Assembly: GCA_964502005.1 (NCBI GenBank)
Contig: CAZCUX010000016.1
Coordinates: forward strand, 1 to 64,000
Source: CAJWOS01 sp964502005
GTDB lineage: Bacteria > Myxococcota_A > UBA796 > UBA2385
Direction: 5' to 3'
Length of the DNA: 64,000 bases
Shown here: positions 35,645 to 44,780 of the stretch, piece by piece
Layout: the number at the start of each line of letters is the position of its first letter
Numbering within the stretch: position 1 is the first letter of the stretch
Translations under genes and position numbers: made by a program
Notes under the pieces: generated by a model
Seen by the model: the letters and a program-made list of their open reading frames with translations, nothing else
The model's database searches: none
What the model was told of the DNA's origin: nothing

Positions 35645-36589
35645 CTATCGCAACCGATTGGATTGTTTCACGGATTCCGGTGGTTCCCGCAAATCCCACA
35701 CGAGGCCTACCTTTTCGAGCAGCTTGAGGCCGAGGTAGGTCAAGTCGAGCTGCCACCACTCAAATCCTTGGCGGGTGGACCGCATGTAGTGGTGGTGGTT
35801 GTTGTGCCAGCCTTCGCCGAAGGTGATGAGCGCCAGCAAGAAGTTGTTGCGGCTGGAGTCGAAGGTGTCGTAGGTGCGACTGCCCCAGACGTGGGTGAGG
35901 CTATTGATGGTGAAGGTGCCGTGGTGCAGCAGAATCATGGCGAAGAAGAAGCCGGTGAACAGCGCCTCCCACCCACCGACCAGCCAATATGCAAACCCGG
36001 TGACGACGGGCGGAACCAGCCAGTGCTTGTCGAGCCAGACCAGCGCGGGCTCTCGTTCGAGGTCGGAGACGGTCTTGCCGTTGGGGTGGTCTTCGTCGTC
36101 GAATAGCCAGCCGACGTGGGCGTACCAAAATCCGCGCTGGACGGGCGAATGGAGGTCGGCGGGGGTGTCGCTGGTCCGGTGGTGGTGGCGGTGGTTGCGT
36201 GCCCACCAAATGACGCCCTTTTGTGCGGTCAGCTCGGCCATCCACGCAAGCACCAAAGCGAAGCGCGGGCCCGTCTTGTAGGACCGGTGGGAAAAGTAGC
36301 GGTGGTAGCCTGCGGTCACGCCGAACATGCCAATACAGTAGGTTAGCACAGCCAAGCCAAGGGACCAAGCAGACACACCGGCGATGAGAGGCCCGACCAA
36401 TCCAAGCATATGAATGATGGTGTATCGAACAATATAGTTATTTCGACGGCGGCGACGATGTTCGGACGATGCGGTCACGGTTTCGGTCGCGGTCGGAATT
36501 CGCTGTGCAGCGGGGCGTGTGCGTTGGAAATCCGTGGGGTGTACGGCTTCCGGGGCGGGCACAATCTGGTCTTCGTTGGGGGTGGGCAA
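35645..36589 (-). CDS. Acyl-CoA delta-9 desaturase (membrane di-iron type)
   Basis: A 314-residue integral membrane desaturase with the three histidine boxes in order: HRYFSH, then NHRHHHRTSD (HxxHH type) and GWHNNHHHY (HxxHH type), plus the final His in HHGTFTINSLTHVWGSR. Four hydrophobic segments surround them. It introduces a double bond into saturated acyl chains using O2 and an electron donor, setting membrane fluidity. The start is TTG 36589, backed by AGGAGG 5 nt upstream; no later ATG precedes the first helix. The first 50 residues are polar and Arg-rich. It lies 30 bp upstream of bolA in the same direction. Confidence 0.92.
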   Translation of the reverse strand: MPTPNEDQIVPAPEAVHPTDFQRTRPAAQRIPTATETVTASSEHRRRRRNNYIVRYTIIHMLGLVGPLIAGVSAWSLGLAVLTYCIGMFGVTAGYHRYFSHRSYKTGPRFALVLAWMAELTAQKGVIWWARNHRHHHRTSDTPADLHSPVQRGFWYAHVGWLFDDEDHPNGKTVSDLEREPALVWLDKHWLVPPVVTGFAYWLVGGWEALFTGFFFAMILLHHGTFTINSLTHVWGSRTYDTFDSSRNNFLLALITFGEGWHNNHHHYMRSTRQGFEWWQLDLTYLGLKLLEKVGLVWDLREPPESVKQSNRLR

Positions 36590-36705
36590 CCGGGCCTCCT
36601 GTGGGGGCAGGTGTAGGCCGATTCGCTGGCTGCTACCATCACCATCGTGTTGTCTCCGGTCACCATTCCGTCAACGGCCGACCCAGATCAGGAAACGGGG
36701 CCGCG

Positions 36706-37431
36706 CTACTCGGGCTCGGGGTTGCCGGCGGGGAGGAAGCGGTAACCGGCGCCGCGCACCGAGAGAAAGTAGACGGGGTTGGTGGGGTCGTCTTCAAAGT
36801 GGCGGCGCAATCGCAACATGAAATTGTCGACGGTGCGGGTATTGGGGTAGTTGGGAAGCTTCCATACCCGTTCGAGGAGTTCGTCGCGGGAAATCACCCG
36901 TTCGGGGTTGGCCGCGAGATACCGCAGCAGCTCAAGCTCCAGATTGGTGAGCTTGACCGTCTCACCATTGACCGTGACCTCGTGGCGGTCAAAGTCGATG
37001 TGCGCGTTTCCAAAGCGCAGACCGGGGCTCTCAATCGCGCCGCCGCCTGCGGCATCCCATTTGCGGCGACGAAGCTGGGAGCGGACGCGGGCGAGCAGCT
37101 CTTCGAGTTCAAAGGGCTTGCCGATGTAGTCGTCGGCGCCTGCTTCGAGCCCCGTCACGCGGTCGTCGGCGCGGGTGCGCGCGGTCAGCATGATGACCGG
37201 CGTATAGTTGCCCGAGGCGCGAATCCGGCGACAGAGGGTGAAGCCGTCGGTGTCGGGGAGCGAGACATCGAGCAAAATCGCGGCGTAGGGCTGGGGACGG
37301 GCCAGCAATGCTGCCGCTTCGCGGGCCGTACCCGCGATGTCTACGTCGAAGCCTTCAAACTCGAAGTTGAGCTTGAGGCCTGCGGCGAGGTGGCGTTCAT
37401 CTTCGACCACAAGCAGGCGGGGTGCGGTCAT
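36706..37431 (-). CDS. OmpR/PhoB-type response regulator
   Basis: A 241-residue regulator. The receiver has the acidic pair in VVEDE (10-12), phospho-acceptor Asp55 in AILLDVSLPD, and GKPFE around the conserved Lys. The C-terminal winged helix has the full OmpR pattern (LTNLELELLRYLAANPERVISRDELLERVW, RTVDNFMLRLRRHFEDDP, VRGAGYRF). It is the DNA-binding partner of the kinase encoded by the overlapping upstream gene (ATGA at 37428-37431). The regulon is not evident, though the desaturase gene lies immediately downstream on the same strand and might be cotranscribed. Confidence 0.94.
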   Translation of the reverse strand: MTAPRLLVVEDERHLAAGLKLNFEFEGFDVDIAGTAREAAALLARPQPYAAILLDVSLPDTDGFTLCRRIRASGNYTPVIMLTARTRADDRVTGLEAGADDYIGKPFELEELLARVRSQLRRRKWDAAGGGAIESPGLRFGNAHIDFDRHEVTVNGETVKLTNLELELLRYLAANPERVISRDELLERVWKLPNYPNTRTVDNFMLRLRRHFEDDPTNPVYFLSVRGAGYRFLPAGNPEPE

Positions 37432-38372
37432 GACGGGCGTTCCTCTCGGTTGGCGGGACCGGGAAGGTCGAAGCGCATGGTGGTTCCCGTATTCTTTCCA
37501 GCAGAGGCCACTTGAAGGCGACCCCCGAGGTTTCGGACGATGCTTGCCGCGACGTATAGCCCGAGGCCCGTGCCCCGGCGCGCGGCGACATCTTCGGTGG
37601 GAACGCGGTAAAATCGATCAAACACGCGGGAGAGGTGTTCGGCGGGAATGCCGATGCCGTGGTCGACCACCTCAAAGGTGACCCGACCTTGGGGGCTACA
37701 GCGAACCGTCAGGCGGACCCGTGCGGGGCGGTCGCTGTATTTTACGGCGTTGTCGAGGAGGTTGCGCAGCACGACTTCGAGGCTGGTGCCCTCGGTGACC
37801 AAGACGAGGTCCGGGGGATCGAGAACGATCGTGAGTTCACCCTCTTCGAGCTTGTGGCGGGTCTCTACGTGGCGGGTGGCCCGCGTCACAATTTCTTCGA
37901 GCCCGATGGTGCGCACGGCGAGGTCGCCGCGGCCGTGGCGAATGCGGCTGGCTTCGAGGATGTCGTCGATAAACGCGCTCAAACGGTCGATGTCGTCGAG
38001 CATCATGCGCAGCATCTCGCGTTGGCGGTCGCGCTCCAAGTCTCGCAGCGCGAGCGTTTCGACGCACAACCGAACCGAGGCGAGGGGACTCTTCAGTTCG
38101 TGGGTCACGGAGTCGATGAAGCGCACCTGCCGTTGGCTTTCTTGTATTTCTCGAACCAGAAACACACTGAATAGGACCAATACCGCCATAATCACGGCGA
38201 AGCTGACTACCCCGCCGGCCATCAGCCAAGAGTTTGCCCACACACGCTGGGTAAGCTCCAAGTTGCGTATGATGACGAGGATCCAGCCCACCAACAATGC
38301 GATGCTCAACGCGACGGTCACTACGCCCATGACAATGGGCACCGTGATGCTGCGGGAGGGGTCGAATGCCAT
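37428..38372 (-). CDS. Membrane sensor histidine kinase
   Basis: A 314-residue kinase with two transmembrane segments (about 11-33 and 52-73), only a short stretch between them, and the H-box SVTHELKSPLASV (His91). The ATPase domain shows LRNLLDNAVKYS (N), VVDHGIGIP (G1), FDRFYRVP (F) and RGTGLGLYVA (G2). The sensory loop is very small, so it probably senses a signal in the membrane or through a partner. It is paired with the overlapping response regulator. ATG 38372 was kept. Length and order are typical for compact EnvZ/BaeS-like kinases. Confidence 0.93.
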   Translation of the reverse strand: MAFDPSRSITVPIVMGVVTVALSIALLVGWILVIIRNLELTQRVWANSWLMAGGVVSFAVIMAVLVLFSVFLVREIQESQRQVRFIDSVTHELKSPLASVRLCVETLALRDLERDRQREMLRMMLDDIDRLSAFIDDILEASRIRHGRGDLAVRTIGLEEIVTRATRHVETRHKLEEGELTIVLDPPDLVLVTEGTSLEVVLRNLLDNAVKYSDRPARVRLTVRCSPQGRVTFEVVDHGIGIPAEHLSRVFDRFYRVPTEDVAARRGTGLGLYVAASIVRNLGGRLQVASAGKNTGTTMRFDLPGPANREERPS

Positions 38373-38510
38373 GGGGGGTGCTCCGAGGGGTCATTTCGTC
38401 GCGACGGCCTTTCGGCGTTTGCGTTCGCCAGTCGTGCACGAAGATTCCGCGACATTCCGGGCGCCATGATAGCCCGTATCCGCCCATTCGCCCTCTCCAG
38501 GAGTTCGCCC

Positions 38511-39698
38511 ATGACCCCCTCGACCGCGCGGCCCGGTCAACTCCGTAGCCGGGGTGGGACGCCCATTTTGCGTTGGGGATGCGTGTTCTTGTTGATGTTC
38601 CCGTTTATTGTCGGGCTCGTCATCATCGCGCTCACCACCGCGTTGACCTTTACAAATGGGCCGTGGGTGTTTTTGCTGGCGACATTGTTGGCGTCGGCGA
38701 CCACCATTCCTTACGGCTTGATGCTGCTGTGGCTCGACCGCAACGAGCCGGAGCCTCTGTATCTCGTGGTGGCGGCCTTTGTTTGGGGGGCTGTGTTTGC
38801 GACGGGGTATTCGCTCGTGTTCAACACGACGTTTGGCCTCGCAGCAAGCTCTGTGGTGCAAGACTCGTTCTTGGCGGGCCAGCTTACTGCATCATTTTCG
38901 GCGCCATTTATTGAAGAACTAACGAAGGGAATGGCGGTCCTTATTATATTTTTGCTGTTCAAGCATGAGTTTGACAATGTGCTTGATGGTATGTTATATG
39001 GGGCCTTGGTGGGCTTGGGCTTCGCGTGGCTCGAAAACATTCTGTATTATGTCAACGCCGGTGACCAGGGCGGCGTCACCGATATGGTCAAGCTCGCTTA
39101 TTTGCGCGGCCTGTTGAATGGGGTTTCTAGCCATGTCTCCTATACGGGATTGACCGGTATGGGCTTTGGCTTGGTGCGGGTCATGCGAAAGGGCATATTG
39201 CGCTGGTTCTTCATCCCCTTATTTTGGGGAATGGCGATGTTTGCCCACTTTTTGTGGAATACGTTTGTGTCCCCGGTGGTCTACCTCACGGGTGGGACCA
39301 ACGAAACCATGGCTTTGTTGGTGAGTTTGCCGATTGCGGTCGTGATTTTGCAGAGCCCGTTCATGTTGATTTTGTTGGTGACGGGCTTGGTGAGCTGGGT
39401 GCAGGAGGCGCGCGTGATTCGGCGCTACTTAGAGAGCGAGCCGGCGCATATTCTGCAGTCTGGTGACATCGCGCATCTCTTGCCCGCCCGGCGGCGCATT
39501 TGGATGGGACTGCGACGGTTTTTTACGCGTGGACCTTTGGTCTGGTATTGGGGGGTGCAGCTCGATCGAGCGCTGGTGCGCCTCGCGTTTTCGAAGTGGC
39601 ACCATGACCTCGACCCCGGCATCGATTGGCCCCTCGAACAAGATGCCGAGGTCGCGGAGCTTCGCGCGCAAATCCTACGCATTCGTCGGCGGATGTAG
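38511..39698 (+). CDS. PrsW-family intramembrane protease-like protein
   Basis: A 395-residue polytopic membrane protein with the three PrsW motifs: IEELTKG (EExxK), GFAWLENILYY (ExN-type) and the later histidines in VSSHVSYTG and AHFLWNTF. PrsW in Bacillus performs site-1 cleavage of an anti-sigma factor; here the substrate is unknown. A basic cytoplasmic tail of about 90 residues follows the last helix. CCAGGAG lies in front of ATG 38511; an ATG at 38466 would add 15 residues with no signal. It diverges from the kinase gene across about 140 bp. Confidence 0.87.
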   Translation: MTPSTARPGQLRSRGGTPILRWGCVFLLMFPFIVGLVIIALTTALTFTNGPWVFLLATLLASATTIPYGLMLLWLDRNEPEPLYLVVAAFVWGAVFATGYSLVFNTTFGLAASSVVQDSFLAGQLTASFSAPFIEELTKGMAVLIIFLLFKHEFDNVLDGMLYGALVGLGFAWLENILYYVNAGDQGGVTDMVKLAYLRGLLNGVSSHVSYTGLTGMGFGLVRVMRKGILRWFFIPLFWGMAMFAHFLWNTFVSPVVYLTGGTNETMALLVSLPIAVVILQSPFMLILLVTGLVSWVQEARVIRRYLESEPAHILQSGDIAHLLPARRRIWMGLRRFFTRGPLVWYWGVQLDRALVRLAFSKWHHDLDPGIDWPLEQDAEVAELRAQILRIRRRM

Positions 39699-40028
39699 GC
39701 CCGCGCCGCCAGTGGCGCTGCATTTCGCGGTAGGCTTTGGGCGCGCAGCTTTTTCGGAGAGCGTCGGCTGCGCGCACCTTGGAATTGTTGGGATTGCCGT
39801 GCAGCAGTCCAAAAAGACCCGCTCGCCGGGCCCCACGGGGTTGTGAACGGCGGGCGCTTCTACAGTTTCTGGGTTCGTTGGACAAAAGCGGGTGTTTTCC
39901 ACTTTTCTTTTGTCTGTGCGTTCCTATATTTTGGTTTCTGTGTCTCGTTCCCCCCTTGGGATTTTGCGCATCGTCAAACGGGCCATGCGGTATCGTGTCG
40001 ATGGCAGAATTCGCCTGACGAGGTTTTG
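39699..40028. other. Intergenic stretch after the PrsW-like gene
   Basis: About 330 bp without a supported gene. A weak hairpin (GCGCC and GGCGC arms near 39704-39720) may end the PrsW transcript. Reading frames over it on both strands have no recognisable content. Immediately before 40029 is GAGG, the ribosome binding site of the next gene. Confidence 0.4.
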
Positions 40029-40355
40029 ATGTTGTCTTCTCTCGACCGTGAAGAACGTCTTCAGTTGATGAAGTTTGTCTGTTCGTTTGCGTGGGCCGAC
40101 CTTGAGGTCAACGATGCGGAGCGCACGTTTGTCCACGAGCTCATTGAGCGGATGGAGCTCGACCCCGAGGAAGCAAACGCCGTAGAAGCGTGGTTGGCCA
40201 GTCCCCCCAACCCCGAAGACATCGACCCACAGGACATTCCCGTGGAGCATCGGGAAATCTTCCTGCAAACATTGCTTGCGCTCATCGGCAGCGATGGCGA
40301 GCTGACGGAAGCGGAAACCGAGTCGTTCAATCTCTTGTCGCAACTCGTACGCTGA
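40029..40355 (+). CDS. TerB-like helical protein
   Basis: A 108-residue acidic, all-helical protein. The pattern FVCSFAWADLEVNDAERTFVHELIERMEL followed by LLALIGSDGELTEAETESFNLLSQL is the two-fold TerB arrangement, with D-x-x-V/L-x-x-x-E loops that can bind metal. TerB-like proteins occur in tellurite resistance and other envelope stress systems. It starts at ATG 40029 with GAGG at a good distance; upstream in-frame sequence is hydrophobic but has no support. It precedes the large GT/GHKL cassette by 166 bp on the same strand. Confidence 0.75.
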   Translation: MLSSLDREERLQLMKFVCSFAWADLEVNDAERTFVHELIERMELDPEEANAVEAWLASPPNPEDIDPQDIPVEHREIFLQTLLALIGSDGELTEAETESFNLLSQLVR

Positions 40356-40521
40356 CCTCCTGACCCACCGGCGGTCGCGTCCTGCTGGCCGCCTGACCTT
40401 GGCCTTTGTTTCTGGGCACACCCGCTGGCGCAGTCGTGCCGCGGACGTGTAGAAACCGGGCCTTTTGGGGTGGCTACGGGCAACGTTGGCCCAGCGCCGC
40501 CGCCGCTTTGGAGTGAAAATC

Positions 40522-43056
40522 GTGTCCCAGTCTCTCGTTTCGCCTGTTGTGGTCGCTGTTCCTGTTCGCACGTCGCGCGATGCGGCATGTGTCGCTGCGG
40601 GCTTCGTGGTTCCCAAGGGAATGGACCTCCAGCTGCACATTCTCGACTGTTCCCCCGAAGGAACCGTCGATGCACCTGCGGGCACCGTACGGATTCGGGG
40701 CGCCTCGGCATCGGTGGGGAGCGCCTTGCGCGCATTGGTGGCTGTCACCGGCGACCTCCCTGTTGTCGTGCGTCATGAGGCCGCGCGCTACGACTCCGCA
40801 CAGCTCGCGAGGGTAGCTGCGGCGTTTGCGGAACATCCAGAAGCCGATTTCATTACCTGCAACTATGGGCTCGAAGGTGCGGCCGGCGTGGTCCATGTCG
40901 TCGACCCTTCCCAGGATGGCGACCGTCCGCCTCCGTTGTGGGAAGTGGGCTTGGCGATTCGGGCCAGCGCCATCGCGACGCTGTCCGAGTACTTGTGGTT
41001 CCCGGCGCTGCTGCAGGCTTACCGCTTTGCGCTGAATACCGGCCGATGCTTCCACTTGAGCGAGGCGTTCGCATCCGTCAGCCATGACTCCTTCGCGACC
41101 TCGCGTTTCTCCCATGGCGCTGACCTTCACCTTCTGCATACCCATGAAGAGCCCTATGGGCTCCACATTCCGTGGGTGTCGGTGGTGATGCCTTGCCGTC
41201 GTACCTTCTCGGAGTTTGCACCGGCGTTGGAGTCCGTGGCGCGGCAAGTGCTCCCGCCGGGCACCTTCGAGATGGTGGTGGTGGACCACGGCGACGGCCA
41301 GCTCTCGTCGGCCATGGCTGACGTCTCTTTTTCGGCGCCGCATACGGTCGTCCCTGTATGGGGCGGCTCGTTGGGCGCCGCTCTGCAAGGGGGCTTGGTC
41401 GCAGCCCGCGGACAGCTCGTAGTGGTTTTGGCCGACGACGCCGTCGCGTTCCCTGATTTGGTTGAGCAGCACATTCGGTCCCATCGTGACCGCACAGGCC
41501 AGCTCTTGGTCGCGGTGGGAAGCCAAGAGATGCCCCTCGAAATCCTCGATGTGCCCTTGCGGCGGGCCCTCGCGGCGCGGCATCCGGCGGCATGGGTGGT
41601 GGACCCCGAAGGCGCTGCGTATCATCCGGCCCACCGGTTGCTCGGGGGCAACTTTAGTGCGTCGCGCGATGCATTGATGGCCACCGGCGGCTTTCCCGCA
41701 GACCGCGATGCCGCCTTCGACAGCGACCTTGGATGGCGTCTGCACGAGCAGGGGTACGAAGTGCTCGTGGCCCCCGAAGCGCGCGTGCGGGTCCTGGCGG
41801 ACTTTTCGGTGGACGCCTACCTTCGCGGTGTCGAAGCGCGGGCGAAGGACCTCGTCGCGGTCCACGCCGCGTATCCCGGCGCGTTTGACGCGGCTGGCCT
41901 CAGCGACGTTTCGGTAGAGGGTCTCGACGCGCTCCTCGACAGCCACGGAGAAGGCGAAGACATGGTGAAGGCGGCTGCCGAGTCTCTCGCGAGCGGCCCC
42001 AATCTCTTCGCGCTCGAACGGCTCGGAGGCGACTGGGGGGCATTGGCGACGACGCTGGAGTCGCGGGCCGCACAGCTCCTCACGCACCTTCAGCGCCTTG
42101 CAGAAGCGCGGGGGCGCCGTGCGGGTCTCCAAGCACTCGGGCGCGCGTCTTACCATGACCTCTTGTCCCAGCAGGCGCTGCCTTTGTATGCCGCCCGCAG
42201 CGTCCGCTACTTGCTGCGGCCTTGCTCCGACGATGAGCTCGGCTGGATTGGCGTGCTGGCGCGCTTCTTGACGGGTTTTGGTCCCAACGACGACGTCTCC
42301 TTGCTGGTCTATTGCGACCCCGACCGCGGGGGCGTGTCCGCCGATGTGGTGCGCAATGCGGTGCTGGAGCTCACCCGCCGCATCGAGCCGGGGCCTTCGG
42401 GCGGCTGGGCCGATGTGCAGGTGGCGGAATCGAATGGCACCGAAACGGAGCTGGTGCGCTTGGTCGCGTCTGTGCAAGGCTGGGCGCCGGCAGGCAACGA
42501 ACAAGACGCCATTGTGGAGGCCCTCGCCACACGCGCGGGTATTTCAGCTGTCGACACCTCGGAGTGGCTGCTCCAAGCCTCCGGCGGTATCGAGCCGTGG
42601 CCCGTAGCGACGCGCGCGCGGTTCCGGTTGTTCGCTTGGCCAGATTGGAGCAATCGAGCTGATTTCGTGCAGCTATTCAACGAATTCGCGCGGCCCCTCC
42701 TCAATCGCGAGGACGCCGCCTTGGTGCTTCGGTACGACCTTGACCAAGATGGCGACCCCGACGTCAACCTCCAGATGTTCGCCGATACCTTCCGCGACGT
42801 CATCGGAGACGACGGCACCTTGGAGGTAGTGCTGATGGATGATTCCACAGATGACCCCGACTTCGTGGAGCGCTTGCGTGCAGCGATTCAGTGTGTTGCT
42901 GTACTGCCGTCGTCCAACACCGGTCACCGTGCATCGTTGTTGTCCCCGCTGGATGCGCCGAAGGTCACGGACGCAATGTCCGTCACCACCCAAATCTTCT
43001 CGATGCCGCCGCTGCCATTGGGTCCGCTGTACGTGCCAACCATCGCGCTCGTGTGA
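40522..43056 (+). CDS. Large GT2-type glycosyltransferase-like protein
   Basis: An 844-residue protein without signal peptide. Residues about 1-205 form an extra N-terminal alpha/beta region of unknown type. Residues about 215-420 are GT-A-like: IPWVSVVMPCRR, LADDAVAFPDLVEQHI (Asp-Asp metal-binding position), GGNFSASRDALMATGGFP and DLGWRLHEQGYEVLVAPEARV. The C-terminal third ends in FAWPDWSN, LVLRYDLDQDGDPD and VAVLPSSNTGHR, resembling regions appended to other large glycosyltransferases. It may glycosylate a protein or lipid. GTG 40522 is supported by TTGGAG 8 nt upstream. The stop overlaps the start of the next gene (GTGA at 43053-43056), so it is coupled to a GHKL ATPase, an uncommon pairing. 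Confidence 0.7.
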   Translation: MSQSLVSPVVVAVPVRTSRDAACVAAGFVVPKGMDLQLHILDCSPEGTVDAPAGTVRIRGASASVGSALRALVAVTGDLPVVVRHEAARYDSAQLARVAAAFAEHPEADFITCNYGLEGAAGVVHVVDPSQDGDRPPPLWEVGLAIRASAIATLSEYLWFPALLQAYRFALNTGRCFHLSEAFASVSHDSFATSRFSHGADLHLLHTHEEPYGLHIPWVSVVMPCRRTFSEFAPALESVARQVLPPGTFEMVVVDHGDGQLSSAMADVSFSAPHTVVPVWGGSLGAALQGGLVAARGQLVVVLADDAVAFPDLVEQHIRSHRDRTGQLLVAVGSQEMPLEILDVPLRRALAARHPAAWVVDPEGAAYHPAHRLLGGNFSASRDALMATGGFPADRDAAFDSDLGWRLHEQGYEVLVAPEARVRVLADFSVDAYLRGVEARAKDLVAVHAAYPGAFDAAGLSDVSVEGLDALLDSHGEGEDMVKAAAESLASGPNLFALERLGGDWGALATTLESRAAQLLTHLQRLAEARGRRAGLQALGRASYHDLLSQQALPLYAARSVRYLLRPCSDDELGWIGVLARFLTGFGPNDDVSLLVYCDPDRGGVSADVVRNAVLELTRRIEPGPSGGWADVQVAESNGTETELVRLVASVQGWAPAGNEQDAIVEALATRAGISAVDTSEWLLQASGGIEPWPVATRARFRLFAWPDWSNRADFVQLFNEFARPLLNREDAALVLRYDLDQDGDPDVNLQMFADTFRDVIGDDGTLEVVLMDDSTDDPDFVERLRAAIQCVAVLPSSNTGHRASLLSPLDAPKVTDAMSVTTQIFSMPPLPLGPLYVPTIALV

Positions 43057-44780
43057 CAACCGTGGCCGAGGACGGCGCGCATCGTTCGGAGCCGGCTGCG
43101 TGGGAAGATGCCCTCGCAGCGGGGCTGTTGGACGATGCGCTCGAAAACCTCGTCCGCCAGTTTGCGCGTCCTCTCGACTGCTTGCGGGAGTTGGTGCAAA
43201 ACAGCATGGATGCGGGGTCGCCAAGGGTCGACATTACGGTCCATTGGCGTCCGCTCGACACAGAGGGTGTGTTGGAAGTGCGGGTGGTCGACTACGGCGA
43301 GGGCATGGATGAGTACATCCTCGACCATGAGCTGACCCAGATGTTTGCGTCGGCCAAAGCCGGCGACCTCACGAAAATTGGCCGCTTCGGCATTGGGTTT
43401 ACGTCTGTCTTTGCTTTGCTGCCCGAGCAAGTGGTGGTGCGTACGGGGCGGTATGGCATGGGCTGGGAGCTCGTCTTTTCGGCGGACCGCAGCTTCGACA
43501 AAGTGGCGTTGTCTACGCCCGTGACGGGTACGCGGGTTTCGATATTCAAGCGGATTCCGGTCGCCGACAAAGACCATTGGGTCGATGAAGTCCGCCGCGC
43601 GCTCGTGTTTTGGTGCGAACACGCGGAAGTGCCCATTCGGTTTGACGACCAAACCGAGGGCAACGTGGCCTCCGTCGCGCCGTCTGCCCTGGCCGACCCG
43701 TTTGAGGCGTTTCACGCGCCGCTCGCGGAACCGACCGTCATCCAGCGACCATTTTTGCTCACGGGTGCGCCTTGGGTGGTCCACCATGAGGCTGATGGCG
43801 TCGAAGTGTGGGCGGCGGCCGGGGTGCCACCCCAGTTCGCTTGGTACAATGGGGGCCTGACCCTATTGTCCACCACAGACCCGCAGTGCTTGGGGTCCCA
43901 CGCCGCTGTGTTGCAGCACTGTCAGCTCAAAATCAAGTACCGGCGTTTGGAGCACACGCTCACCCGCGACAACGTTTTGCAGGATGCGGCGTGGTCCCAT
44001 GCCCTCACGGTGGCCTGCGAAGCCGTTCGATTGCTCCACCAAAAGGTCCTCTTGGACGCCACTGTCGCGGAGGATAAGTCGCGAGGGAATATGGCGGCGA
44101 TGCAGGTGTTCGCCGATGCCTTCTCGACCGGGGCAACGCCGTTGGGTGCGTCGGAAATTCGAAAACACCTGCACCTGCCCGTATGGAACGGGCCCGCGGT
44201 GCCGCTTTCTTTGGTGGGGCGTCTCGGGGAGCGGCACCAAGGGCGCCTCCGTTTGCCGACTTCGGCCACCGCGTCGGCGCTGGTTGCTGCCATGGCGGCG
44301 GCGGGTCGGCGGGTTCTGGTGGACCATCCCGCCGTGCGCCAGTTGGTAGAAGCGACCTATCCATCTGTCGTTTGGGTGGCCCCAACCGAGGTCTTTTTGC
44401 TCGTTGAGCCAGCAGAAGACGCGCCAATGTGGACCACCCTGCTCGACGCGGCGGCGAAGCGGGTCGATGCCGCCGGGGGACCGTCCGTTTCCTTGGCGCT
44501 GTGTCGGATTCGTGGGGACGGTGCGCCGCCCGTGGTTTGTGCGCCGCCCCAGCCGCATCCGATGGCCATCGCGCGGGCGTTGCCGACCTGGTTGGACCGG
44601 CTGCGGGGGCCCCGCCGTGTGTGGGTCAATGTCGCGCATCCCAACGTGCTGCTCGCCGCCCAAACCGCGCAGCTTTCGCCCCATGTGGGTTCCCTGGCGC
44701 TCCTTCAGCTCGTGCTCGCCACGTATGGCGCGATTCCCGGGCGCTTGTGGGGACGCTTTTGCCGGAGCGTTCCCGCATGA
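43053..44780 (+). CDS. Hsp90/MORC-like GHKL ATPase
   Basis: A 575-residue protein. Residues 28-130 are a clear GHKL ATP-binding domain: RELVQNSMDAG (N box: Glu46, Asn50, Asp53), VVDYGEGMDE (Asp80, G82, G84) and KIGRFGIGFTSVFAL (GxxGxG lid). The order and short N-terminal lead resemble Hsp90, MORC and MutL rather than sensor kinases. A transducer-like beta region (RVSIFKRIPV) follows, then a roughly 300-residue C-terminal part that I do not recognise. No DNA- or RNA-binding motif is obvious. The start is GTG 43053 inside the previous stop (GTGA), and its own stop overlaps the next ATG. It may clamp on a substrate in an ATP-gated way together with the third protein. Confidence 0.75.
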   Translation: MTTVAEDGAHRSEPAAWEDALAAGLLDDALENLVRQFARPLDCLRELVQNSMDAGSPRVDITVHWRPLDTEGVLEVRVVDYGEGMDEYILDHELTQMFASAKAGDLTKIGRFGIGFTSVFALLPEQVVVRTGRYGMGWELVFSADRSFDKVALSTPVTGTRVSIFKRIPVADKDHWVDEVRRALVFWCEHAEVPIRFDDQTEGNVASVAPSALADPFEAFHAPLAEPTVIQRPFLLTGAPWVVHHEADGVEVWAAAGVPPQFAWYNGGLTLLSTTDPQCLGSHAAVLQHCQLKIKYRRLEHTLTRDNVLQDAAWSHALTVACEAVRLLHQKVLLDATVAEDKSRGNMAAMQVFADAFSTGATPLGASEIRKHLHLPVWNGPAVPLSLVGRLGERHQGRLRLPTSATASALVAAMAAAGRRVLVDHPAVRQLVEATYPSVVWVAPTEVFLLVEPAEDAPMWTTLLDAAAKRVDAAGGPSVSLALCRIRGDGAPPVVCAPPQPHPMAIARALPTWLDRLRGPRRVWVNVAHPNVLLAAQTAQLSPHVGSLALLQLVLATYGAIPGRLWGRFCRSVPA